Shown here: piece after piece, positions 43,151 to 52,452 of the stretch
How the letters are laid out: each line of letters begins with the position of its first letter
Position numbering within the stretch: position 1 is the first letter of the stretch
NCBI RefSeq assembly: GCF_900100945.1
Contig: NZ_FNCG01000005.1
Location: 270,256-334,255 of the forward strand
Source of the DNA: Mucilaginibacter gossypii
GTDB lineage: Bacteria > Bacteroidota > Bacteroidia > Sphingobacteriales > Sphingobacteriaceae
DNA length: 64,000 nucleotides
Direction: 5' to 3'
Program-made: the position numbers and the translations under genes
The notes under the pieces: generated by a model
Seen by the model: the letters and a program-made list of their open reading frames with translations, nothing else
What the model was told of the DNA's origin: nothing
Databases searched by the model: none

Positions 43151-44659
43151 CTCCACAAGCGCCTTTTCAATCCTGCTGATGGTTTCTTCTTTACCAAGCA
43201 GGGCAACAATATCAAATACATGTGGACCAAACTTGCCGCCAACCAGCATAATGCGGAATGGCAGCATTACATCCCCAACTTTTAAACCTTTTTCTTCGGC
43301 GAGGGCTTTGAATTTAGCTTCCAGGTCATGAGCTTCAATAGCTGCTTCGTTAGTTAGCAAAGCAATGAACGCGTGATAAAACGCTGTTTTGGCATCTGTC
43401 CACTTAGGTTTTACCGCGTTAAGGTCATACTCCCTGGGCTGCTCAAAAAAGAACCCTGCCTGCTGGTAAAAATCAGGAAGTAATACAACGCGATCTTTGA
43501 TTAAGGTGATAACCTTAGTCAGGTATACATTATCGCTAACAGTAACACCCTTATCAGCAAATACTTTTATAACATCTGATTTCAGACGATCAACTTCAGA
43601 CTTCTTAATCCACTCGGCGTTGAACCATTTGGCTTTCTCAAAATCAAACTTGGCGCCCGACTTATTAACGCGCTCTATCGAGAATTTTTCTATCAATTCG
43701 TCAAGCGTAAAAATCTCCTGCTCGGTACCGTCGTTCCAGCCCAAAGTTGCCAGCAGGTTCAGGAAAGCTTCCGGTAAAAAACCTAATTCACGGAAACCCG
43801 GCGTCAACTCGCCTGTTTTTGCATCAAACCAGTTCATGGCATACACCGGGAAACCCAGTCGGGCTCCATCACGTTTGCTCAGTTTACCGTGACCATCCGG
43901 TTTCAGGATTAACGGTAAATGCGCCCATTGGGGCATATCGGCCTTCCAGCCCAGGTATTCCCAAAGCAGCAAATGTACCGGCGCCGAAGGCAGCCATTCT
44001 TCGCCGCGAAAAGCATGCGTGATCTTCATCAGGTAATCATCAACCACAACGGCCAGGTGATAAGTAGGCATGCCATCGGCTTTTAATAACACTTTATCAT
44101 CAACCAGGCCGGTTTCAAAGCTCACATATCCGCGAATCATATCATTGAAACTCACGGTTTCGCCCTCCGGCATTTTAATGCGGATCACATGCGGCGTACC
44201 TGCATCAAGCAAGGCATCAACCTCGTGCTGAGGCAACGAAAGTGAGTTTCTTAGGGTATGGCGATAGGCCAGGCCGTACTGAAAATTGGGGATCTCCTTC
44301 CGGTTTTTGTCCAGCTCTTCGGCGGTATCAAAGGCATAATAAGCATGCCCTTCCATAACCAGGCGTTCGGCATATTCGCGGTAAAGTGGTTTACGCTCGC
44401 TTTGGCGATATGGCGCGTAAGGGCCACCGGCAACCGGGCTTTCGTCTGGGTGAAGGCCGCACCATTTAAGACAATCTAAAATATATTCTTCGGCACCTTC
44501 CACGTAGCGGGTTTGGTCGGTATCCTCAATTCGCAAAACAAAATCACCGCCATGTTTTTTAGCGTATAAATAGTTAAACAACACGGTGCGCACACCGCCA
44601 AGGTGTAAACCACCGGTAGGGCTTGGCGCAAAACGGACTCTTACTTTTTTATCGGTCAT
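43130..44659 (-). CDS. gltX: Glutamyl-tRNA synthetase
   Basis: 509 residues of the class I synthetase: N-terminal FAPSPTGGLHLGGVRTVLFNYLYA (HIGH motif as HLGG), LRIEDTDQTR, a Rossmann core, and the second ATP motif KLSKRDG. The C-terminal anticodon-binding helices are complete. It charges tRNA-Glu in the cytoplasm. The final residues (VELTPPAP) and stop come from the palindromic repeat; related enzymes would be expected to end near EKALVEL, so the tail is an extension. A TATCTTTG -7 box lies 9 bases upstream of the start. Confidence 0.96.
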   Translation of the reverse strand: MTDKKVRVRFAPSPTGGLHLGGVRTVLFNYLYAKKHGGDFVLRIEDTDQTRYVEGAEEYILDCLKWCGLHPDESPVAGGPYAPYRQSERKPLYREYAERLVMEGHAYYAFDTAEELDKNRKEIPNFQYGLAYRHTLRNSLSLPQHEVDALLDAGTPHVIRIKMPEGETVSFNDMIRGYVSFETGLVDDKVLLKADGMPTYHLAVVVDDYLMKITHAFRGEEWLPSAPVHLLLWEYLGWKADMPQWAHLPLILKPDGHGKLSKRDGARLGFPVYAMNWFDAKTGELTPGFRELGFLPEAFLNLLATLGWNDGTEQEIFTLDELIEKFSIERVNKSGAKFDFEKAKWFNAEWIKKSEVDRLKSDVIKVFADKGVTVSDNVYLTKVITLIKDRVVLLPDFYQQAGFFFEQPREYDLNAVKPKWTDAKTAFYHAFIALLTNEAAIEAHDLEAKFKALAEEKGLKVGDVMLPFRIMLVGGKFGPHVFDIVALLGKEETISRIEKALVELTPPAP

Positions 44660-44667
44660 GATGGGGG

Positions 44668-44675
44668 CAAAGATA
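44668..44675 (-). promoter_or_regulatory. -7 promoter box of gltX
   Basis: Reads TATCTTTG on the minus strand, an exact TAnnTTTG match, implying a very short 5' leader. Confidence 0.45.
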
Positions 44676-44684
44676 AGAGGGAAA

Positions 44685-44813
44685 GTCCATAGTCCATAGT
44701 CGATAGTTCATAGTATTATTTAAGCGTGGCTATGGTTATTAGTCGATGGTTGATAGTCCATGGTGATACTTGAAACATACCATGGACTATCGACTATGGG
44801 CTATGGACAATCT
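44685..44813. repeat. Degenerate heptamer repeat array (AGTCCAT units), inverted
   Basis: Near 44686-44713, seven-base units vary around AGTCCAT (GTCCATAGTCCATAGTCGAT and following). The complementary arrangement is near 44782-44812 (CCATGGACTATCGACTATGG and following). It lies between divergent gltX and the sensor kinase gene. Confidence 0.6.
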
Positions 44814-44873
44814 CTCCACAACAAAAAATTATATTTTACAAAGCAATTTTACGTTATTTGAGCTGTGCCCAGC

Positions 44874-46091
44874 ATGAACCCATATCAACAGAAAAAACGT
44901 TGGAAATATTTACTTCTTGCATTTGCCGTGGTAATTGCAATTGGCTCATTGCTTTATACCCGTTACCTGGTAAAAAACATTGAACGTTCGGAACGTACCC
45001 GGGCCCAGGTTTGGGCCATAAGTATGCGCCAGATCCTTGCCTCAGATGATAATGACTTTTTAAACTATGTAATAGCCGTGCGCGATAGCCTTACCGTACC
45101 CGCCATTGTAACTGATGGAAAAGGCGAAATAGTTTTACAGCGTGGCTTAGACACTACAAAGACTTTTATTAAGCTGGAAGCCGAAAACAACAAGAGGAAA
45201 AAATACGATCCGGCTTACTTTAAAGAAGAGCTCGCCTATATGAAGGGTCAGCATCCTCCCATTAAGCTCCAGGTTTTGGGCGAAGAAAACTTTGTTTACT
45301 ATAAAGATTCGCCGCTGCTTACACAATTACGTTTGTTCCCTTATATTCAGCTTACCGTAATTGCTATATTTTTACTGATGGCCTATACCGCCTTCAGTTC
45401 GTCCCGAAAGTCGGAGCAGGACCAGGTTTGGGTTGGCTTAGCCAAAGAAACAGCCCACCAGCTGGGGACACCTATATCATCGCTAATTGCCTGGATTGAG
45501 CTGATGAAGGAGAAGTTTAATGCTGAAGACGATGTACTGATTGCCGAAATGGAAAACGATGTAAAGCGTCTTGAAATAGTGGCCGATCGCTTTTCAAAAA
45601 TAGGCTCCAAATCTGTATTAGAAGAGCATGGTGTATATGCTGTAGTTAAAGATTTTGTTGATTATTTTAAAGTAAGGGTAAGTAAAAACATCAGTTTTGA
45701 ACTTATCGGCAACCCTCACCTAAAGGCCGGTCTGAATGTTCCGCTGTTTGATTGGGTGATAGAAAACATATTAAAAAATGCCGTTAACGCTATCGAGGGC
45801 AAGGGCAGTATTAAGGTTGAAATCAGCGGCAATAAGGTAAAAAACCAGATTTTTATTGACATTACCGACACCGGTAAAGGCATCCCTCGTTCTAAATTTG
45901 ATACTGTTTTTCAACCCGGTTATACCACCCGCAAGCGGGGATGGGGACTGGGCCTTTCGCTTACTAAACGTATAGTAGAAAACTATCACAACGGGCAAAT
46001 CTTTGTAAAAGATTCGGAAGTAGGTAAGGGAACAACATTCAGGATAATATTAAAAAATACGCGCAATGATAACAAAACCAAAACCAGGTGA
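44874..46091 (+). CDS. Membrane sensor histidine kinase
   Basis: About 405 residues: membrane segment 1 (about residues 10-30), an extracytoplasmic sensor of roughly 120 residues (with VPAIVTDGKGEIVLQRGLD), membrane segment 2 (about 152-172), a phospho-acceptor helix (AKETAHQLGTPISSLIAWIELMKEK, with His followed by QLGTP rather than the usual E-x-R-x-P), and an HATPase domain with N box (WVIENILKNAVNAIEG), DTGKGIP and GWGLGLSLTKRIVE. No response regulator is adjacent. A GTG nine bases upstream is an alternative start. Its 3' end overlaps the DinB gene by 26 bases. Confidence 0.9.
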   Translation: MNPYQQKKRWKYLLLAFAVVIAIGSLLYTRYLVKNIERSERTRAQVWAISMRQILASDDNDFLNYVIAVRDSLTVPAIVTDGKGEIVLQRGLDTTKTFIKLEAENNKRKKYDPAYFKEELAYMKGQHPPIKLQVLGEENFVYYKDSPLLTQLRLFPYIQLTVIAIFLLMAYTAFSSSRKSEQDQVWVGLAKETAHQLGTPISSLIAWIELMKEKFNAEDDVLIAEMENDVKRLEIVADRFSKIGSKSVLEEHGVYAVVKDFVDYFKVRVSKNISFELIGNPHLKAGLNVPLFDWVIENILKNAVNAIEGKGSIKVEISGNKVKNQIFIDITDTGKGIPRSKFDTVFQPGYTTRKRGWGLGLSLTKRIVENYHNGQIFVKDSEVGKGTTFRIILKNTRNDNKTKTR

Positions 46092-46581
46092 TTATTCGCC
46101 ATTTGCAGCGGGATATGTGGGCCTTGTTGGCGACAATGACGTAATTAGCATGCTTGAACAGCAAATGGATACCAGCTACCAGCTATTCAGTAATTTAACC
46201 GATGAGCAGGGACTGTATACCTATGCACCCGGTAAATGGACGGTTAAGCAGGCATTGGGCCATATGATAGATACCGAACGTACCTTTGCCTATCGTGCCC
46301 TCGTGTTTTCGCGCAATCATATCGAACTGCCGGGTTTTGACCAGGATATTTATGTTAACAATACCGATTTCAACAGTCAAAATATAAAAGACCTTGCCGA
46401 AGAGTTCCGTGCATTGCGCCAGGCAAGCCTTTATATGATTAAAGCATTCAGCGATGAGCAGCTAAATCGTAACGGTATTGCCAGCAACCATTTGTTTACC
46501 GTTGCCGCATTTGTATTTATGCTGGCCGGGCATGAGCGCCACCATTTAAATTTATTTAAAGAGCGGTACGGAATAGGATAA
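46066..46581 (+). CDS. DinB-family protein
   Basis: 171 residues in the DinB/YfiT four-helix fold. The metal triad is visible: His in WTVKQALGHMIDTERTF near residue 67, and the His pair in AGHERHHLNLFKERY near residues 156-160. Such proteins bind divalent metal and many act as thiol-dependent transferases (bacillithiol or mycothiol); the bshA gene in this window makes bacillithiol use plausible. It overlaps the kinase gene by 26 bases, indicating joint expression. The substrate is unknown. Confidence 0.85.
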   Translation: MITKPKPGDYSPFAAGYVGLVGDNDVISMLEQQMDTSYQLFSNLTDEQGLYTYAPGKWTVKQALGHMIDTERTFAYRALVFSRNHIELPGFDQDIYVNNTDFNSQNIKDLAEEFRALRQASLYMIKAFSDEQLNRNGIASNHLFTVAAFVFMLAGHERHHLNLFKERYGIG

Positions 46582-46619
46582 GATATTTATATCGCACATC
46601 GTAAGGCCGTTAAATATAA

Positions 46620-46651
46620 AGACTTACGAAGTTTTTAAACTTCGTAAGTCT
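46620..46651. repeat. Perfect palindrome between convergent genes
   Basis: AGACTTACGAAGTTT (46620-46634) and its exact complement (46637-46651) with a two-base centre. It lies between the convergent DinB gene and the 46698 gene, so it may end both transcripts, though no long T run follows. Confidence 0.65.
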
Positions 46652-46697
46652 GAGCTTCGCGATTTGAGAGGGTAGAAGAGAAGCCGTAGCTGTTTTC

Positions 46698-47072
46698 TTA
46701 TTTTTCTTTGTGCAATTCTTCTTTATCCAGTACTTCTCTTTTTTCGATGCGGTATGATAAAAACAATCCTGCCCCTCCAAAAATAGCGATCAATGCTACG
46801 TATAAAAAGAAAACATCATCGTCAAAACTATTGAATATGCCACGGTTTAAAACGTAGGCCAAAAATAGCCCGATACCCGAACCAATAAGCAGTAAGCCCC
46901 ATTTTAAGTTTTGGTAAGGAGCCGATTGCGGTTTATAACTCCTCGGATCCATGTTTCGTTCAATCATAGCTAATTTCTCCCGTTTGTTTAAGTAAACGAT
47001 CCCGAAGATCATTGCGAATAAGCTGAGGGGTATTATAATTCCTGCTAATACGCCCAATTCACCTGCGCCCAT
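46698..47072 (-). CDS. Small membrane protein (DUF6249-like)
   Basis: 124 residues with three hydrophobic segments (about 8-27, 55-73 and 85-105) and a charged loop (LNKREKLAMIERNMDPRSY) between the first two. The pattern of one helix, a KREKLAMIERG-like segment and two more helices is that of DUF6249 proteins of Bacteroidota, which are often near ECF sigma factors. The function is unknown. The C-terminus is highly charged. Confidence 0.75.
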   Translation of the reverse strand: MGAGELGVLAGIIIPLSLFAMIFGIVYLNKREKLAMIERNMDPRSYKPQSAPYQNLKWGLLLIGSGIGLFLAYVLNRGIFNSFDDDVFFLYVALIAIFGGAGLFLSYRIEKREVLDKEELHKEK

Positions 47073-47245
47073 AATATTTGTTTTTTTTAATTAAGTTAAT
47101 ATTGTTTTTTCTCTCTGTAAATACGCCATTGCGGTTTATTTGTAAGCTATGACCACATGTTTTTTAAACAGGTTACACCTTGATTAAAAAAAAATTATTG
47201 CTGCTCCCTTTAGAAGGGCGGAGGGCATTTATTAACTTTGCCTTA

Positions 47246-47905
47246 ATGATAAGTGCGGCTACTCCTTTTAGCCTGCTGGGGCAGGATCTTTTATTATTAC
47301 CACAAAAAGCTATTTACTGGCAGCAGCAAAGCGCCCTGATAATTGCCGATGTGCATTTGGGCAAAGTGGGCCATTTCCGTAAAGCCGGCATAGCAATACC
47401 AAGGGATATGGAGCAAAGCGACCTGGCTGTACTTTCCGATCTTATTTATGAACACAAGCCGGAAAAGTTAATTTTTTTGGGCGATCTGTTCCACAGCGAT
47501 ATGAATAACGATTGGGATTGGTTTATCCTTTGGCGCAGCCAGTTCCCCGCGTTACAGATCATCCTGGTCCGCGGCAATCATGATATCATTGCAGATAAGC
47601 ATTATCATAACCTGAATATCGAGCTGCACGACGAACTGTTGATCAGCCCCTTCCTCATGATGCATCATCCGCTTGCCAACGACCAGGACGAAAAAGCAGG
47701 TTATGTTTTTTGCGGGCATATCCATCCGGGGGTAAACTTAAGCGGCCGGGCACGTCAAAGCATTACATTGCCTTGCTTTGCCTTTGGCAATAAACAGGGA
47801 ATTTTACCATCCTTCGGAAAATTTACCGGGCGGGTGGCTATCCGTAGTCTTCAAAACGACAGGATCTTTGCTGTATTAAAGGATAAAGTAGTAGCTATCG
47901 CTTAA
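47246..47905 (+). CDS. pdeM: Ligase-associated DNA-damage-response endonuclease PdeM
   Basis: 219 residues of the calcineurin-like phosphoesterase fold with all metal motifs: IADVHLGK, LGDLFHSD, RGNHD, MHHP and GHIHPG. Length and motif spacing match PdeM, which normally works with a ligase and helicase set in DNA repair; those partners are not in the window. The ATG at 47246 is chosen. An upstream start at 47180 would add residues (LLPLEGRRAF) read from another C-rich/G-rich repeat copy near 47200-47226. Confidence 0.88.
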   Translation: MISAATPFSLLGQDLLLLPQKAIYWQQQSALIIADVHLGKVGHFRKAGIAIPRDMEQSDLAVLSDLIYEHKPEKLIFLGDLFHSDMNNDWDWFILWRSQFPALQIILVRGNHDIIADKHYHNLNIELHDELLISPFLMMHHPLANDQDEKAGYVFCGHIHPGVNLSGRARQSITLPCFAFGNKQGILPSFGKFTGRVAIRSLQNDRIFAVLKDKVVAIA

Positions 47906-48059
47906 TTATCGTGGCTGCACCAACCTTTATTACAACATATTAACTGTCATAGCTGTGTATTTATACCTTAATAGCCAGCCCATTGCTTTAGATTGATTCT
48001 AAATAGATTTTTGATCTTCAATAAGCCAAAACCTCTTCTATGTTTTGTTATTTAATAAA

Positions 48060-48067
48060 TACTTTTG
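48060..48067 (+). promoter_or_regulatory. -7 promoter box of the sdh operon
   Basis: TACTTTTG, an exact TAnnTTTG match, 20 bases before the sdhC start codon. Confidence 0.45.
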
Positions 48068-48087
48068 CCTAACAAATCCAATTCATA

Positions 48088-48879
48088 ATGAGCGAATTCA
48101 AACAAACCTTAAACTCGTCGCTGGGCAAAAAGCTGATCATGGCTTTAACAGGCTTGTTTCTGTGTACCTTTTTAATTGTGCACGTAGGCGGCAACCTGCT
48201 GTTGTTTAACAACGATAACGGTTTCAGTTTTAACGTGTATGCCAACTTCCTTACGCATTTTCCGCCTATTGAAGTTATAGCATACCTGTTGTACCTTTCC
48301 ATTTTAGTGCATGCACTATACGGCTTGATCCTAACTGTCAAAAACCGTAAAGCCCGTCCTGTACGTTATGCAGTAGCGGCAAAATCTGATGCCTCATGGT
48401 CATCAAAAAACATGGGCCTTTTAGGTTCAATCATGTTCCTTTTCATCGTTATCCACATGGGCGATTTCTGGTTCCGTTACCACAATGACAAAACCATGGG
48501 CTTTAAAGAGTACCGTACCGATCTGGCAACCGGCGAAACCAAAGTTAGCGATTACACCCCGGCCAATGCCGAATTCAGCCACTCGGTATCAACCGAAAAC
48601 AATGTGGAAGTTGTAAGGGTAAAAGACCTGCACGCGCGTGTTGCTTACAGTTTCAGCAACATTATCTACGTTATATTTTACGTAATAGCCATGGGCGCTG
48701 TAGCATTTCACCTGTTACATGGTTTCCAGAGCGCGTTCCGTACGCTGGGCTGGGTACACCGTAAATATACACCGGTAGTTTACTTTATTGGTACATGGCT
48801 GTTTGCAGTTATTATTCCGCTGCTTTTTGCCGCCATGCCGGTTTATTATTACTATTTATCAACCCAGGGAGCTCACTAA
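48088..48879 (+). CDS. sdhC: Succinate dehydrogenase cytochrome b subunit
   Basis: 263 residues with five membrane segments, the single large cytochrome subunit used by Bacteroidota succinate:quinone oxidoreductases. Haem-ligand candidates are the His in FLIVHVGGNLL, LSILVHALYG, IVIHMGDFW and HLLHGFQSA. An extra loop of about 60 residues (near 125-190) lies between helices. It anchors the SdhAB head encoded directly downstream and passes electrons to menaquinone. Confidence 0.93.
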   Translation: MSEFKQTLNSSLGKKLIMALTGLFLCTFLIVHVGGNLLLFNNDNGFSFNVYANFLTHFPPIEVIAYLLYLSILVHALYGLILTVKNRKARPVRYAVAAKSDASWSSKNMGLLGSIMFLFIVIHMGDFWFRYHNDKTMGFKEYRTDLATGETKVSDYTPANAEFSHSVSTENNVEVVRVKDLHARVAYSFSNIIYVIFYVIAMGAVAFHLLHGFQSAFRTLGWVHRKYTPVVYFIGTWLFAVIIPLLFAAMPVYYYYLSTQGAH

Positions 48880-48920
48880 GTTAGCTGGCCAAAAGCCACA
48901 AACATAAATACAAAGAAGAG

Positions 48921-50855
48921 ATGACATTAGATGCTAAAATTCCTCAAGGCCCATTAGCCGAAAAATGGAGCAAGCATAAATTTGATCTGAAGCTGGTTAA
49001 CCCCGCCAACAAGCGTAAATACGATATCATCATTGTAGGTACCGGTTTGGCAGGCGCTTCGGCAGCTGCCACTTTAGGCGAGCTGGGTTACAACGTTAAG
49101 GCATTTTGTTTCCAGGACAGCCCACGCCGTGCACACTCTATTGCTGCACAGGGTGGTATCAATGCCGCTAAAAATTATCAGAATGACGGTGACAGCGTTT
49201 TCCGTTTATTTTACGATACTATTAAAGGTGGCGACTACCGCGCCCGCGAAGCCAACGTTCATCGTTTGGCCGAAGTTTCGGTAAACATTATTGATCAGTG
49301 CGTTGCTCAAGGTGTACCTTTCGCCCGCGAATACGGCGGCTTGCTGGATAACCGTTCATTCGGAGGTTCGCAAGTGTCGCGTACATTTTACGCGAGGGGC
49401 CAGACAGGACAGCAGCTTTTATTGGGTGCTTACTCTGCCCTTAACCGCCAGATCCATGCCGGTAAAGTAAAAATGTATACCCGTCACGAAATGCTTGACG
49501 TGGTAACTATAGATGGCCATGCCAAAGGCATTGTTACCCGTAACATGCTTACCGGCGCTATCGATACACATGCCGGTCATGCGGTATTATTATGTACCGG
49601 TGGTTACAGCAACGTATTCTATCTGTCAACAAACGCAATCGGCTCAAATGTAACGGCAGCCTGGAGGGCACACAAACGTGGTGCTTTCTTCGGTAACCCT
49701 TGTTATACTCAAATTCACCCAACCTGTATCCCGGTAACCGGTGATCACCAGTCTAAGCTTACGTTGATGTCTGAATCACTGCGTAACGACGGTAGGGTAT
49801 GGGCTCCTAAAACCGCTGAAATTGCTGAGCAGCTACGCAAAGGCACATTAAAAGCAGACCAGGTTAAAGAAGATGACCGCGATTACTTCCTTGAGCGTAA
49901 ATATCCGGCTTTCGGTAACCTTGTTCCGCGCGACGTGGCCTCACGTAACGCTAAGGAAATGGTTGAAGAGGGCAAAGGTGTAGGCGGCTCTGGCTTCGCG
50001 GTATTTCTTGACTTTGCTGACGCGATTAAACGCCTGGGCGAAGAAACCGTTAAAGCCAAATACGGTAACCTGTTTGATATGTACTACCAGATCACCAACG
50101 AAAACCCGTATAAGCAACCAATGCGTATTTACCCTGCGGTTCACTATACAATGGGCGGCCTTTGGGTTGACTATAACCTGAGCACAACCGTGCCTGGTTT
50201 GTATGCTTTGGGCGAGTGCAACTTCTCCGATCACGGTGCTAACCGTCTTGGTGCATCTGCACTGATGCAGGGTTTATCTGATGGTTACTTTGTGATCCCT
50301 TATACACTTGGCGATTACCTGGCTAAGATCGGCCCTAAGAAGGTTGATACCAACCACCCGGCGTTTGAAAAAACCAAGCAGGACGTAATTGCCCACGTAA
50401 ACAAATTGCTGTCATTAAAAGGAACTAAAACCACTAACGAATACCACCGCGAGCTTGGCCACATTATGTGGGAATATTGCGGTATGGCCCGTACCGAAGA
50501 AGGCCTGAAAAAAGCCAAAGGTTTGATCCAGGCATTGAAAGCCGATTTCTGGAAAAACGCTATCGTAACCGGCGAAAACGAAGAAGTAAACGCTTCGTTA
50601 GAGAGAGCTGGTCGCGTGGCCGATTTCATTGAACTGGGCGAGCTGATGATCGATGACGCTTTAATGCGTAAAGAATCATGCGGTGGCCACTTCAGGGTTG
50701 AATCACAAACACCAGATGGTGAAGCGCTTCGTGATGACGAAAACTTTGCATTTGTTGCAGCCTGGGAGTTTAAAGGGGAAAATCAGCCGGAAGAGTTACA
50801 TAAAGAACAGCTGACATTTGAAGCAGTTCATTTATCACAACGTAATTACGCATAG
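48921..50855 (+). CDS. sdhA: Succinate dehydrogenase/fumarate reductase flavoprotein subunit
   Basis: 644 residues. FAD-binding dinucleotide fold ([22 protein letters not shown]), the covalent-FAD His in [16 protein letters not shown], the substrate site HPTCIPVTG, and the active-site Arg region [15 protein letters not shown] are all present. It oxidises succinate to fumarate on the cytoplasmic face, feeding fumC's reaction. It lies 41 bases after sdhC and is followed by sdhB after about 100 bases that contain a TGAATGGTTGATTAGTG-type imperfect repeat. Confidence 0.96.
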   Translation: MTLDAKIPQGPLAEKWSKHKFDLKLVNPANKRKYDIIIVGTGLAGASAAATLGELGYNVKAFCFQDSPRRAHSIAAQGGINAAKNYQNDGDSVFRLFYDTIKGGDYRAREANVHRLAEVSVNIIDQCVAQGVPFAREYGGLLDNRSFGGSQVSRTFYARGQTGQQLLLGAYSALNRQIHAGKVKMYTRHEMLDVVTIDGHAKGIVTRNMLTGAIDTHAGHAVLLCTGGYSNVFYLSTNAIGSNVTAAWRAHKRGAFFGNPCYTQIHPTCIPVTGDHQSKLTLMSESLRNDGRVWAPKTAEIAEQLRKGTLKADQVKEDDRDYFLERKYPAFGNLVPRDVASRNAKEMVEEGKGVGGSGFAVFLDFADAIKRLGEETVKAKYGNLFDMYYQITNENPYKQPMRIYPAVHYTMGGLWVDYNLSTTVPGLYALGECNFSDHGANRLGASALMQGLSDGYFVIPYTLGDYLAKIGPKKVDTNHPAFEKTKQDVIAHVNKLLSLKGTKTTNEYHRELGHIMWEYCGMARTEEGLKKAKGLIQALKADFWKNAIVTGENEEVNASLERAGRVADFIELGELMIDDALMRKESCGGHFRVESQTPDGEALRDDENFAFVAAWEFKGENQPEELHKEQLTFEAVHLSQRNYA

Positions 50856-50957
50856 TGAATGGTTGATTAGTGATAGGTTATTTAAGTTAAAACCACTCAC
50901 CCAATCAACTACTCACTCAATCAACAAAAACAACGATAACTCAAATCTAAAACAAAG

Positions 50958-51743
50958 ATGAGTAACGGAAATATGAACCTGACGCTTAAAGTATGGCGTC
51001 AAAAAAATGCTCAAACCGCGGGTAAATTCGTAAGCTACAAAGCCGAAAATATTTCGCCCGACATGTCGTTCCTTGAAATGCTCGACGTGGTTAACGAAAG
51101 CCTGACCCACAAAGGCGATGAGCCAATTAACTTTGACCACGACTGCCGCGAAGGTATTTGCGGTATGTGTTCATTATATATCAATGGTCACCCGCACGGG
51201 CCAAAACGCGGTATCACTACCTGCCAGCTGCACATGCGTACCTTCCACGATGGTGAAACTATCACCATTGAGCCATGGCGCGCTGAAGCATTCCCTATCG
51301 TAAAAGATTTAGCGGTTGACCGCTCTGCATTTGACAGGATCCAGCAAGCTGGTGGTTATGTTTCAGTGAACACCGGTGGTGTACCTGATGGTAATGCTAT
51401 CCCAATCCCTAAAGTTATTGCTGATGAAGCTTTTAACTCGGCTACCTGTATTGGTTGCGGAGCCTGCGTTGCTGCCTGTAAAAATGCCTCGGCTATGTTG
51501 TTCGTATCGGCTAAGATCACTCAGTTGGGCTTGTTACCTCAAGGTCAGCCTGAGCGCTATCGCCGTGTACAATCAATGGTTGCCCAGATGGACGAAGAAG
51601 GTTTTGGCAGTTGTACCAACACCGGTGCCTGCGAAGCCGAGTGCCCTAAGGAAATTAAATTGACTAACATTGCCCGTATGAACAACGACTATTTTAGCGC
51701 GAAACTGTTCAGGGAAGAAGAAGTACATGAGCAAGGTCATTAA
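50958..51743 (+). CDS. sdhB: Succinate dehydrogenase iron-sulfur subunit
   Basis: 261 residues with the [2Fe-2S] cluster Cys (CREGICGMC and the ITTCQLH Cys) and the C-terminal ferredoxin-like pair ([13 protein letters not shown] and [15 protein letters not shown]) for the [4Fe-4S] and [3Fe-4S] clusters. It carries electrons from SdhA to the membrane subunit. It is the last gene of the sdhCAB operon; a strong terminator follows at 51768. Confidence 0.96.
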   Translation: MSNGNMNLTLKVWRQKNAQTAGKFVSYKAENISPDMSFLEMLDVVNESLTHKGDEPINFDHDCREGICGMCSLYINGHPHGPKRGITTCQLHMRTFHDGETITIEPWRAEAFPIVKDLAVDRSAFDRIQQAGGYVSVNTGGVPDGNAIPIPKVIADEAFNSATCIGCGACVAACKNASAMLFVSAKITQLGLLPQGQPERYRRVQSMVAQMDEEGFGSCTNTGACEAECPKEIKLTNIARMNNDYFSAKLFREEEVHEQGH

Positions 51744-51767
51744 TTGATCTTTCTGATAGGATATAGT

Positions 51768-51795
51768 AAACGGCCCGGCTTGTCCGGGCCGTTTT
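51768..51795 (+). terminator. Intrinsic terminator of the sdh operon
   Basis: AAACGGCCCGG pairs with CCGGGCCGTTT around a 5-base loop, ending in T residues. Confidence 0.88.
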
Positions 51796-51902
51796 ATGTT
51801 TTATTCAGTAGCTGTTAAAACGGGTTAAAATAAAGTAGGCAATAAAAACGCTTTTGCGTTTTTTGAGAATAAGCACGCAAATTTTTTTATCCGGCTTAAA
51901 AC

Positions 51903-52114
51903 TAAGAAACTGTTTAAATATCGACGCATATCGTTTACAGGTAAATAAAACTTCATTGCCGTTGGTTTTAACCAACGGAATAAAGCATTCACAATAAGAG
52001 GGCTTCAGCCCAAATCCGCTTGCATAATTAGGCTAAAGCCAGGGGCTTTCGGCTCTTAATCCGTTGGTTAAAACCAACGGCAATTAATATTCTTCATTCT
52101 TAAACAGCTTCTTA
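51903..52114. repeat. Nested palindromic element with GTTGGTTTTAACCAAC arms
   Basis: Arms ATTGCCGTTGGTTTTAACCA (51956) and their complement (to 52084) are each themselves palindromic. Outer arms TAAGAAACTGTTTAA (51903) face TTAAACAGCTTCTTA (52100-52114), and inner GGGCTTCAGCCC and GGCTAAAGCC hairpins fill the middle. It occupies the gap between sdhB and the convergent ferredoxin gene. Confidence 0.75.
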
Positions 52115-52132
52115 GAACTCAAGACTTTCGGC

Positions 52133-52450
52133 TTATTCTTCTCCCACCAGCTTAAATACCATCCCATCCATATCTTCAGAGATCCTGATCTGGCAGGCCA
52201 GTCTGCTTGCAGGTGGAGCGTAGGGTAGCGTATCCAATACATCGAGCTCGGTATCCGTAGCAGTAAAATATTCCTCGGGCCCTTCTATCACCTGTACGTG
52301 ACAGGTGGCACAAAGCGCCATACCACCGCAGGTGGCCAGTATATCGTACTCAGATGCCTTCAGTACTTCCATCAGGCTCAGGTTTATGCCTTCCGGAATT
52401 TCAACGGCCCTGCTGCCTCCGTCGCGGTCAATTATGGTTAAATTTATCAT
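52133..52450 (-). CDS. [2Fe-2S] ferredoxin
   Basis: 105 residues of the adrenodoxin-like fold. The cluster Cys are in ATCGGMALCATCHV (C-x5-C-x2-C) and LACQI. It would carry electrons from the reductase encoded two bases upstream to an unidentified acceptor. The N-terminal INLTIIDRDGGSRAVEIPEG is the expected beta-grasp start. Confidence 0.9.
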   Translation of the reverse strand: MINLTIIDRDGGSRAVEIPEGINLSLMEVLKASEYDILATCGGMALCATCHVQVIEGPEEYFTATDTELDVLDTLPYAPPASRLACQIRISEDMDGMVFKLVGEE

Positions 52451-52452
52451 GG

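Noticed and set aside
44685..44813. CRISPR-like array.
   Set aside because: Units are seven bases, degenerate and without spacers; there are no cas genes in the window.
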